A DNA stretch of 26,509 nt. Source: a virus. Position numbers and translations under genes: made by a program. The notes under the pieces were generated by a model. That model searched no databases and had not been told where the DNA came from. It worked only from the letters and a program-made list of their open reading frames with translations. Shown piece by piece: positions 11,773 through 19,506 of this stretch (within the stretch, counting starts at the first letter, position 1; every line of letters starts with the position of its first letter). The stretch lies in the IMG/VR virus record IMGVR_UViG_3300032323_001967, positions 1-26,509 of that record. The stretch is one strand, 5' to 3'.

Positions 11773-13845
11773 TTATCCACCACTACTAAATGTAGCAGCT
11801 CTATTTGTTCTTCTATCTAATGCCTGTGTTGAGGTAACGTCCTGTGATACTACAAACGCACGTACAGGTCTACCAGTTGCAGCACCTATTGTTTGTGCAA
11901 TTTGTGTTGTTGGGTTCATACCACCCTGAGTTTGTATTTGTGGTGGAGTAAATTGTGGTGGACCTGGCATCGATGGTGGTGCACTTGCTCCTGCACCTGC
12001 TCCACCTCCTCCACCTGTTGCTCCTACACTTGCACCTGCTGAATTGATTTGTTTAATACCTTGTGCAGTAGCTGCTATAACTGCTGCAATAGATAATGCA
12101 CCACCTATTCTAGATGGTATAAATGCTGGGTTAGGAATAGCCGGTGGTAAGATTGGTGGTACTGAGTTCATTTGTGTAATAATCTTTGCAACTGCTGCAC
12201 CTTTCTCAATTAACAATCCTGCGATTGCAACTGCTTTATTCTTTCCAGCTATCTGTCCAAGTAATTGTCCGAATTGTGCAAACAAATCTGCATATTGCAT
12301 TTGTAATGCAACCTTTGCATCTTGTGCAGCCTTTTCAATCGCAACTTCCTGATTGGTTATATTCTCTCTATCTTTTGCGTATTTGTTTCTAATTTCCGTC
12401 TTTTGTAATTCGGTAAGTTCTGTATTCGCTAATTCGTTTTGTTCTGCTTGTGCAAGTAGTTGTCTCTTTTGTTCAAGTCTTTCTATATCTTGTGCAAAGT
12501 CACCTTCTACTCTTGCATTTAATCTATCTATCTCTTCTATTTGAGATTGAATACCTAATGCAGTTATCTCTCTTTCCTCTTGTAATTTCTTTTTCTTTTC
12601 CTCATTCTTAAACTTCAATAAGTCAATTTCAGCTTTTATAAGGTCTCCGTTTGAATTAGCATACTTAACTCTCATATCATACAATGACTGTTGATACTCA
12701 GCTTCCGTTGTTAATCCTTTTTCCTTTTGAAGTTGTAAATCTAATTCTGCTTTTGATAAAGCTTCATCATTCTGTTTCTTCAAATCCTCAGCTGCCTTTG
12801 CTGCAATCTCTTTACCTTTTTCAGCAAAGTCTTTATCAGATGCTAACTTTTCAGCCTGTAATTTAGTGATATCTGCAAGAATGTTTTTATATTCTGCACT
12901 ACCTTTCTTTTCTAATGCTAATCTATCTTGTAAATCTTTTAGTTGTAATTGATACGCTTTTTCTGCAAAAGTCTTTTCAATATCAAACTTTTCTTGTTCT
13001 GTTTGTGCAACTGCTAATGCCTCAGCTTTAAGTTTTTCCAAAGCAGCCATGTCAAGCTTATCTTGAGCTTCCATTAGCTTCTTCTTTTCCTCTAATGCAT
13101 TTTTATTTGCATCAGTTCTTTCTTTAAGATTTTCCTTTTCTGTTTTAGTTAACTTTTTTGTTCCTTCTTCAAATCTACCAAATGCAGCTTTACCTGCATC
13201 TAATGCTGCAGGAATTGCATTTTTAAGTTTATCATATCCCTCTGATACAGTATCAAAGTCCAAAGTGAATATACCTTTAAGAATTTGACCTACACCAACA
13301 CCTACATTCTTAACTAAATTAAATAATCCTAGTAAAACTGAATAAAATACACCAATACCTTTTGTAATATATGGTAATGCTGATACTGCTAATTCAAGGA
13401 ATGCATCTAATAAAGGTTCAACCGCTGCAAATATACCACCGAAGATTTTCTCTAAACCAATTAATAATGGTTCGAGTTTTTTCATTGCACCTTCTGTTTG
13501 TGTAAATGCACCAACCAATCCACCAATGGCAGCAACAATTAAACCAATACCGGTTGCTTTTAATGCAGCACCCCATGATTTAGTTGCAAGTTCTACTTTC
13601 TTTAATCCCTGAAATAATTGACCAACAGGACCTGGTGCAGCTTCTAATGCACCTGCAAAGTCATCGGCACCTAATTTGGCACCTTCTATTGCATCTTCAA
13701 CATCTCTAATGTCTGCGGATAGTCTTTTAAAGTCAGCACTACCGGCAGCAGTTTCTTTCAATTGCTTTTTTAATTCACGCAATTGCTTTAATGAAGGTTC
13801 AATGTTAGAATTGATTTCTATGTCTACTTCGACTTTCTCTGCCAT
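11773..13845 (-). CDS. Tail tape-measure protein
   Basis: This is the longest gene (690 residues) and sets tail length. The N-terminal helix/turn region (SLKQLRELKKQLKETAAGSA) precedes hydrophobic segments (about 90-215: GIGLIVAAIGGLVGAFTQ, VFYSVLLGLFNLVKNVGVGV). A long charged coiled coil runs about 230-530. A Gly/Ala-rich hydrophobic stretch and a Pro/Gly-rich linker follow, and the C-terminus PVRAFVVSQDVTSTQALDRR is typical of Bacteroidetes tape measures. By the common rule of about 1.5 angstroms per residue the tail would be near 100 nm. It overlaps a 51-codon gene at its start. The tail chaperone is not adjacent, which is unusual. Confidence 0.92.
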   Translation of the reverse strand: MAEKVEVDIEINSNIEPSLKQLRELKKQLKETAAGSADFKRLSADIRDVEDAIEGAKLGADDFAGALEAAPGPVGQLFQGLKKVELATKSWGAALKATGIGLIVAAIGGLVGAFTQTEGAMKKLEPLLIGLEKIFGGIFAAVEPLLDAFLELAVSALPYITKGIGVFYSVLLGLFNLVKNVGVGVGQILKGIFTLDFDTVSEGYDKLKNAIPAALDAGKAAFGRFEEGTKKLTKTEKENLKERTDANKNALEEKKKLMEAQDKLDMAALEKLKAEALAVAQTEQEKFDIEKTFAEKAYQLQLKDLQDRLALEKKGSAEYKNILADITKLQAEKLASDKDFAEKGKEIAAKAAEDLKKQNDEALSKAELDLQLQKEKGLTTEAEYQQSLYDMRVKYANSNGDLIKAEIDLLKFKNEEKKKKLQEEREITALGIQSQIEEIDRLNARVEGDFAQDIERLEQKRQLLAQAEQNELANTELTELQKTEIRNKYAKDRENITNQEVAIEKAAQDAKVALQMQYADLFAQFGQLLGQIAGKNKAVAIAGLLIEKGAAVAKIITQMNSVPPILPPAIPNPAFIPSRIGGALSIAAVIAATAQGIKQINSAGASVGATGGGGGAGAGASAPPSMPGPPQFTPPQIQTQGGMNPTTQIAQTIGAATGRPVRAFVVSQDVTSTQALDRRTNRAATFSSGG

Positions 13846-13979
13846 AGTATTCTTTTAATTAGTTTCCATGTACCTTTCCAAGTACTGGGTAATTCGTAAA
13901 TACCTTTTGCAATATCAATTCGTTTGGATTTACCATAGTAATCACTTATTGCTAAAAGGTCTATAACATTTTTTATCAT
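13824..13979 (-). CDS. 51-residue basic protein before the tape measure
   Basis: ATG 13979 to TAG 13824, overlapping the tape-measure start by 22 bases. It is preceded by TTGTTAAATACAAAAAGC, the best copy of the late-gene leader, which supports a real gene. The protein is MIKNVIDLLAISDYYGKSKR followed by a Trp- and Lys-rich helix (TWKGTWKLIKRILWQRKSK) that is strongly amphipathic and basic. Genes in this place are often chaperone-like tail factors, and the overlap suggests translational coupling to the tape measure. I do not recognise the family. Confidence 0.55.
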   Translation of the reverse strand: MIKNVIDLLAISDYYGKSKRIDIAKGIYELPSTWKGTWKLIKRILWQRKSK

Positions 13980-14006
13980 GCTTTTTGTATTTAACAATTC
14001 GAAACC

Positions 14007-14870
14007 TTAAAATAAGTGATGGTAATCAGAATGTTTACCCCAATATTTATGTTCCTTACTTAAATTATCTTTACGATATATGTTGTAGTGTGAAGTGAAA
14101 TGATTTCCGTGATTGATATGAATGGATTGATTAGGTGCTTCCCATTGTTTTCTTTCCATAGTTTGTGTCTCAATCATACCTGAATTAGTTACTAATGCAT
14201 TTGGTAAAATCAAATTAAAGTGTTCAATTGCATCTTCTATTCTCATTGTCATTTGATGCATTGGTTCATCTCTTTGTCCTTTCTCTTGCCAACCATCTTT
14301 ATTGATACCACCATAATTCATATTAGTCCAAACTGCACCTCTTTCAAATTCAGGGTAATCAAAGTATCCTTCTGCATACATTACATCATGTTCTAAAAAA
14401 GAAACGTAATCGTATTCACCCATTGTTTTTGCAGTGTGAATACATTGAAGTATTTGTAACATTTGATTTAGATGTGAGGAACTTCTATTCCAACTAATTA
14501 TTTCAGTAAAAGGGTTGTTTTCTACTCTATTCCATACACAAGTAATGATATCAGCTTTATTTTCAGATGCTATTTTAATAGTTTCCAAAGATTTTTTTAC
14601 AGCAGGGTGATTTGTTTGGTCGTTTGAATACCAAATTCCTAATCTTCTATTTGTTGATTTTGGATAAACAAAAGTATCACCTTCCTTTACCTTTTCCTCA
14701 AATACCTCTCCTTCTAATTCTCCTATGATTTCCAGATACTTTACCACTCCTGGGATAGTATCACCTATAATTCCATTATCTACTCTTAAAACAATTCTTT
14801 TACCCTTTACTTTTGATTGTATGATTTCTGTACAATCTACTCCTCCATATGTTGCTTTTATTATCTCCAT
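14007..14870 (-). CDS. Glycosyltransferase with an N-terminal accessory domain
   Basis: A 287-residue protein. Residues 1-50 (IIKATYGGVDCTEIIQSKVK, VLRVDNGIIGDTIPGVVKYL) resemble a small DUF3395-like domain seen at the ends of some sugar-modifying enzymes. The remainder looks like a GT-A type transferase: a Rossmann-like region (ADIITCVWNRVE), then VSFLEHDVMYAEGYF with the DxD-like EHD (160-162) that would bind the metal and nucleotide sugar. Late His-rich segments (IHINHGNHFTSHYN) could complete the site. It overlaps the methyltransferase gene by 10 bases and is the third gene of the modification cassette. The sugar and acceptor are unknown. Confidence 0.72.
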   Translation of the reverse strand: MEIIKATYGGVDCTEIIQSKVKGKRIVLRVDNGIIGDTIPGVVKYLEIIGELEGEVFEEKVKEGDTFVYPKSTNRRLGIWYSNDQTNHPAVKKSLETIKIASENKADIITCVWNRVENNPFTEIISWNRSSSHLNQMLQILQCIHTAKTMGEYDYVSFLEHDVMYAEGYFDYPEFERGAVWTNMNYGGINKDGWQEKGQRDEPMHQMTMRIEDAIEHFNLILPNALVTNSGMIETQTMERKQWEAPNQSIHINHGNHFTSHYNIYRKDNLSKEHKYWGKHSDYHHLF

Positions 14871-15382
14871 AAGTGATAGACTCCTACTCTATTTATATCA
14901 TATTCACCTAACTGATAAAGTTGATAATTATTAAATCCCCATTCAACCATCTTTTGTTCACACAAAATACGAGTTGGGTCATTGTGATATTCAATTGCTA
15001 TTTCATCTACAAACTCAATCATTTCTTTTGTAACATTTTGAAAGTGTATTTCAGCACCTTCAATATCACACTTAATAACTTGTGGTTTGTATGTTTCTAA
15101 TAAATCTTCTATTTGTGCATTATGATTGACACATAAATGAAATATATTCCACTTACTATCATCACCATACAATCTATGATACTTTTCAATATCTTGCATT
15201 GCACAATCAAATCCAATTAATTTACTTGCACCTTTGGAAACAAAATATTCTGATGATGATGGCCATCCTTCATTCCAAGTACTATCCCAAAATGAACAAC
15301 CCATGTCCATCACCACTTTGTTTTCACAATTTAGAAATCTCCAATGGTTTTCTGGATTCTCTGATGTTATTTTTTCTATCAT
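14861..15382 (-). CDS. FkbM-type SAM-dependent methyltransferase
   Basis: A 173-residue protein with class I methyltransferase motifs. The SAM-binding loop is VVMDMGCSFWD (23-33), the second acidic strand is LIGFDC (55-60), and KCDIEGAE (104-111) matches the KxDxEGaE signature of the FkbM family, whose members often O-methylate sugars. It lies between two glycosyltransferases with ATGA (4-base) and 10-base overlaps, so the three products are probably made together and act in sequence: add a sugar, cap it with methyl, extend or add another. The acceptor is not known. Confidence 0.8.
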   Translation of the reverse strand: MIEKITSENPENHWRFLNCENKVVMDMGCSFWDSTWNEGWPSSSEYFVSKGASKLIGFDCAMQDIEKYHRLYGDDSKWNIFHLCVNHNAQIEDLLETYKPQVIKCDIEGAEIHFQNVTKEMIEFVDEIAIEYHNDPTRILCEQKMVEWGFNNYQLYQLGEYDINRVGVYHLWR

Positions 15383-16344
15383 AATAATTTGCTGTTTTGT
15401 GCAGTTTTTTCAATCCACTTCCAATATTCATATGAAGCAGTATCTTCTCTTACTTCTATATTTTGATTGTATGGTAATGAGTTCATAAATTGTGCTTTAT
15501 AAAATAAGCCTGATGTTGAATTAGTAACTCCTGCATTATGCATGATATTCATTTTATGGTAATCATCTTTTGTAGATGTACCCCAACTAAAATCAAAGTT
15601 TTGATGACATATAGTATGGTTTTCTCTCAACCAACCATTCCATAATACTGCCCACATATCTGCACACCATATTTGTAATTCGTGATAAGATGGGTCAATC
15701 TGTTTCTTAATATTATTTAAATCTGAAATATTTTTGTATAATACCTCACTATCTCTTTCAACTTTATTCCAATACTCATAATCAATACCTTTCATTAGGT
15801 ATTGTGCCCCTATGGCATTCAATTCATTCCTTTCAATTTCAAATTTGGATATACCTACTATATCACACATTGCTTCTAAAATATCATCTCCTTTTGACTT
15901 TATATAATCATGTCCGATATACCAACGAGTATCACTACCATACCATCTATTATCATTTATCATAACATCAGTAATCCATTCCGTTGGTGGTTTAGAAAAT
16001 ACGATATCACAATCATGGTAAAAGATTGTATCATTAACTAACTCAGGATATTTTTCCCAATGTTGTTTTAATATGTTAGGTCTGATTGATGAAATGTAGT
16101 GTTTAGTTTCTCTTGTATCATCATAGAAAAAGAAACGAGCTGGATAACCTGTTGCAAGTTTAATCCACTCTTCTGGTATTACACCATTTTGTTTCCAACA
16201 TACGATGTCAACATAATTTAAGTTAACACCCATAGATTGGAAATTATTTAACATCACTTCAACTTGCCATGCATAATACAAAGAAGCCGGTTGTGCACAT
16301 ACATAACGTAAGGATTTGCCATCTGCAATTTTTATGCCATTCAT
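15379..16344 (-). CDS. Glycosyltransferase (GT-A-like, DxD motif)
   Basis: A 321-residue protein with an N-terminal nucleotide-sugar region (LRYVCAQPASLYYAWQVEVM) and NDTIFYHDCDIVFSKPP, where D111-C-D113 is the DxD motif that holds the metal-bound nucleotide sugar. Later Trp/His-rich stretches (HELQIWCADMWAVLWNGWLR; MNIMHNAGV) probably form the acceptor site. It has a late-type leader (TTGTTAAATATGAAAA, 16366-16351), so it is timed with virion genes rather than early genes, and directly follows the Thr-rich fibre gene. Glycosylation of virion proteins is the favoured role; modification of a host surface glycan is the alternative. Confidence 0.74.
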   Translation of the reverse strand: MNGIKIADGKSLRYVCAQPASLYYAWQVEVMLNNFQSMGVNLNYVDIVCWKQNGVIPEEWIKLATGYPARFFFYDDTRETKHYISSIRPNILKQHWEKYPELVNDTIFYHDCDIVFSKPPTEWITDVMINDNRWYGSDTRWYIGHDYIKSKGDDILEAMCDIVGISKFEIERNELNAIGAQYLMKGIDYEYWNKVERDSEVLYKNISDLNNIKKQIDPSYHELQIWCADMWAVLWNGWLRENHTICHQNFDFSWGTSTKDDYHKMNIMHNAGVTNSTSGLFYKAQFMNSLPYNQNIEVREDTASYEYWKWIEKTAQNSKLL

Positions 16345-16387
16345 AAAATCTTTTCATATTTAACAACGAAAAGTTATATCGTATCAG

Positions 16388-18121
16388 TTAGCAAGTTACA
16401 TAGTTTGTAATTTCACCACTCGTATTTATTTCCACTGCATATGTGTCTAATGGGCCAGTTAACTTACGCCAACCGGTTGAGCCAACAAACGGAGTTGTTA
16501 AAGCTGTATTGGTATATAAAAACATTCCTACAAATGGTACGGTAAATCCAGCTTGTGCGTAAACAATACTTGTTGTCGTTGCTCCACTACATGCAGATGC
16601 TGAGTCACCACTCGCTCCATTATCAATTTGATACTCCTCAGGTGCACCCGAAGTTGTAGTAGTTGTTGTAGGAGGAACGGTCGTAGTTGTAGTCGTAGTT
16701 GAAGTAGTGCTTGTAGTCGTAGTTGTTCCAACTGTACAACAAGGGCCGTATGAGTCAATTGTAAATGTTGCAGTTCCACCCAATGTATTTCTTTGTACAC
16801 AATTTGGAGTACTTCCAATCACTTCTGGCCCAATACCTACTCCTTGTGTTTGTAATACATCATTACAATCTAAATATGTTACATTTCCTGCACCTGTTAC
16901 TTCAATGTTTACAAATTCAACACAATTACAAGGTATAGTTGTTGTAGTCGTAGTTGGTGCCGCAGTAGTTGTTGTCGTACTAGTCGTTGTTGTTGTAGGT
17001 ACACATGCTGCACAATTACTAAATACACTTCCAAAAGCAAGATTTGTATAATCAGGAGTTCCAACAGGGTCGATTTCTAAAACTTCCCAACAAGTAACAC
17101 CATTAAATCCTGCACCACTATTTCCTGAAATCTTAAACGCTTGACCAATACCAGAAGGAGTAGTTCCACTTCCCAAAGTTACTATAAATGGCCCTGCTCC
17201 ACCACCACAAGGTTCAACTTTGTAAGTTGTAATATAAGTTGTTGTGGTAGTTGTAGGTGCTGCTGTTGTTGTGGTTGTAGTGGTACTAGTGGTACTAGTC
17301 GTTGTTGTAGTAGGAGCCGCAGTAGTTGTTGTTGTTGTACTTGTAGTCGTAGCAGGAGGACAAGGACTTGTTTTACAATTACCAACAGGTGAAAACGTTC
17401 CTGTTCCTGATATAATTTCAACTTGTAGTAATCCACCGATAACTGCTGCACATAGGTATCTTGTACCTGCTGTCATATAAACATAATTCTCATTTTGTCC
17501 ATAACAGTTGAATGTTGCTACTTCACCACCTTCGGAAGTTATATTTACTTCAACACAATTACAAGGGTCAGGACTAAATGTTGTTGTAGTAGTCGTAGGG
17601 CCTAATGTTGTTGTAGTTGTTGATGTTGATGTAGTACTAGTCGTAGACGTAGTAGAAGTTGTAGTTGTGGTCGAAACCGGTACACAACATATACCAAATG
17701 CATCTATTGAATATATTGCAGTACCACCTAATGTAGTTGCATTTATACATCCAGTTCCAAAAGTACCTACTGTTACTAATCCAGGAGTTACACTTTCTGA
17801 TTGAGGTGTACCAAAACAATTTCTATATGTTACAGTTCCAGAAGCAGTCACATTTAATGTAATCGTTTCATAACACTCACAAACCAAATATTGAATTACT
17901 TCATTTAAAAAACATCCTACTGATAAATTGACTAACTTAATACAAGTAGCAGTATCAGGCATTGTAACTATTGCAGTTGACCCAATATTAGGCAAACTAA
18001 CAGAACTTCCATCCACACAAATTGTATAATTTATACAATCATCGGAATAGTATATGTCATATAAAGGTCCTGAATTAACAGACTTTGAAGTTAATGTTAT
18101 TTGTCTATATAGGTTTGCCAT
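16388..18121 (-). CDS. Modular fibre-like protein with Thr-rich linkers and Cys-framed domains
   Basis: A 577-residue protein of five globular parts joined by four Thr/Ser/Pro linkers (about 149-181, 257-297, 365-390, 455-486; e.g. TTTTTTAAPTTTTT). Globular parts 1 (about 75-148) and 4 (about 392-455) are clearly homologous: CEC/CNC start, GTVTYRNC versus GNVTYLDC, and TLGGTAIYSIDAFGICC versus TLGGTATFTIDSYGPCC. Part 2 shares the CNC start. The C-terminal domain (EYQIDNGASGDSASACSGAT onwards) is distinct. Such strings of small beta domains on mucin-like linkers suit a flexible virion fibre that binds carbohydrate. It lies 43 bases before the first glycosyltransferase. Host range or capsid decoration is inferred. 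Confidence 0.72.
   Translation of the reverse strand: MANLYRQITLTSKSVNSGPLYDIYYSDDCINYTICVDGSSVSLPNIGSTAIVTMPDTATCIKLVNLSVGCFLNEVIQYLVCECYETITLNVTASGTVTYRNCFGTPQSESVTPGLVTVGTFGTGCINATTLGGTAIYSIDAFGICCVPVSTTTTTSTTSTTSTTSTSTTTTTLGPTTTTTTFSPDPCNCVEVNITSEGGEVATFNCYGQNENYVYMTAGTRYLCAAVIGGLLQVEIISGTGTFSPVGNCKTSPCPPATTTSTTTTTTAAPTTTTTSTTSTTTTTTTAAPTTTTTTYITTYKVEPCGGGAGPFIVTLGSGTTPSGIGQAFKISGNSGAGFNGVTCWEVLEIDPVGTPDYTNLAFGSVFSNCAACVPTTTTTSTTTTTAAPTTTTTTIPCNCVEFVNIEVTGAGNVTYLDCNDVLQTQGVGIGPEVIGSTPNCVQRNTLGGTATFTIDSYGPCCTVGTTTTTSTTSTTTTTTTVPPTTTTTTSGAPEEYQIDNGASGDSASACSGATTTSIVYAQAGFTVPFVGMFLYTNTALTTPFVGSTGWRKLTGPLDTYAVEINTSGEITNYVTC
16645..17677. repeat. Four trinucleotide-repeat tracts encoding Thr-rich linkers
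   Basis: Tracts at about 16645-16733, 16935-17003, 17231-17353 and 17579-17677 consist of GTNGTN-type triplets on the + strand (ACN Thr codons on the minus), mixed synonymously but with long near-identical runs such as GTTGTTGTAGTCGTAGTTG. Tracts of this kind are prone to slippage and recombination, which could add or remove whole Cys-framed modules. Confidence 0.8.
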
Positions 18122-18125
18122 AGTT

Positions 18126-19496
18126 TTATATTAGTCCGTAAGAAGAAGTAAAGTAATTATAGTTATATTTTATTTCAGCATCTGTCAAATTTCTATTATA
18201 TAATAAAAATGCTTTTAATGTATAGTTTGCACCAAGAGTGTTTGTACCATTATAATTACCAATATATGTACTACCCGTTTCATTTCCTAATGGAATAGGA
18301 CGCCACCCACTACCGCTTGCACATGCATATCCATTATAAAATGGGCCAGATATATTTAATCCATTCGCAGAGCCTGTAAAATAATGTATTCTATTATCGT
18401 TAAAGTATGCTGTTGAAATTGTAGGATACTCACAACCAGTGCAACCTTGAAATGATGCTGAGTTAACATATCCAAACATTGAAGTTGCAGGTACACTAAC
18501 CGATGAGCCAGTAACTTTTGTAATGGAACCAAATTGGTAGTCTCGTTTTCCATCATTAGTTATTGCTCCTTTTGGCATTGATGTTGCTACACCATTTACC
18601 CAAGTTGGTTGAAATTTCCAACTAATATAACCAAACTGACCAGCAGAAGTATCACCTTTTCTAAAAATAGCTTCAATTGAATTATCCCCAGTATTTTCTG
18701 TATATCTAAAATATGATAAAAACGTATATCCACTTCCAGATAATTCTGTATTCAATGAAGGGCCTATCAAACGATTTGTAGTTCCATTAAGTTGCCATCC
18801 ATTTGAACCGCTTATCAATGTAGGGCCATTTACTACATAATTATTATTATTTCCACTTTCATCATACCATATTTGTGAACCACTATCATATCCATCTGGT
18901 GTTAAAAATACTATGGGACTTGGTGCAACTGAAATAGATGATGTGAAAGCAAATCCACACTCCTTTACAGGTAATAAGTTACTAATTACAGGTGGTTCTA
19001 ATGGGCCTAATAACTGAATTTTACATTCACCATTAGATAAGTTATATTCGTTGATTGCACGTAAGTGATAATAGTTTCCTCTCCATTCGCAAATATCGTT
19101 CAATTCCATCTTATAATAATCAGAAAGAGGAATGATTGCTTCACAATTAAATAAACGAGTTCTAGGATTATACAATAAACTTACATATGTTTCCCAATAC
19201 TTTGTATATAAATTTGATATAGGTATTTCACCATACGCTGCAGCCTCATTATTAAAAAGTAATGACTCACTATCAATCGTTGGAAAACTACCGGTAACTA
19301 CATTATAGTTGTCAAAATAAGGAAAATGATTTTGTGCAAATGTTACACCTGAGTTAGTCAACGAACCACTCTCAATCCAATAAGTTTCACAATCAACTAA
19401 TCCATTATAGAAAAATAGACGTGGCAAAACTCTTGTTGGATTATAGTTTTGGTCACTAATGTATGTTGGTATGTATATTGGAATTACTTGACTCAT
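18126..19496 (-). CDS. Tail-tip protein with C-terminal LamG-like lectin domain
   Basis: A 456-residue protein. The N-terminal third (IYIPTYISDQNYNPTRVLPR, then NDICEWRGNYYHLRAINEYN) resembles a tail-associated segment common in Bacteroidetes phages. From about residue 200 it looks like a concanavalin/LamG jelly roll: IWYDESGNNNNYVVNGPT, GYTFLSYFRY, and the family's ending LKAFLLYNRNLTDAEIKYNY. LamG domains bind glycans or proteins, so this is a receptor-binding candidate. It lies between the large tail-tip protein and the Thr-rich fibre with gaps of 10 and 4 bases, all read together. Confidence 0.74.
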   Translation of the reverse strand: MSQVIPIYIPTYISDQNYNPTRVLPRLFFYNGLVDCETYWIESGSLTNSGVTFAQNHFPYFDNYNVVTGSFPTIDSESLLFNNEAAAYGEIPISNLYTKYWETYVSLLYNPRTRLFNCEAIIPLSDYYKMELNDICEWRGNYYHLRAINEYNLSNGECKIQLLGPLEPPVISNLLPVKECGFAFTSSISVAPSPIVFLTPDGYDSGSQIWYDESGNNNNYVVNGPTLISGSNGWQLNGTTNRLIGPSLNTELSGSGYTFLSYFRYTENTGDNSIEAIFRKGDTSAGQFGYISWKFQPTWVNGVATSMPKGAITNDGKRDYQFGSITKVTGSSVSVPATSMFGYVNSASFQGCTGCEYPTISTAYFNDNRIHYFTGSANGLNISGPFYNGYACASGSGWRPIPLGNETGSTYIGNYNGTNTLGANYTLKAFLLYNRNLTDAEIKYNYNYFTSSYGLI

Positions 19497-19506
19497 AATA
19501 TATTGT

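Noticed and set aside
11684-12544. Several + strand frames opposite the tape measure and protease
   Set aside because: They have low-complexity, hydrophobic or cysteine-rich composition from antisense reading, with no start leader, and sit inside strongly supported minus-strand genes.
17141-17804. Long + strand frames rich in Val and Ser/Cys opposite the fibre gene
   Set aside because: They are shadows of the Thr-codon triplet repeats on the minus strand and have no leader.
16388-18121. Diversity-generating retroelement target
   Set aside because: No reverse transcriptase or template repeat is visible in the window; variation here would come from slippage or recombination in triplet tracts.
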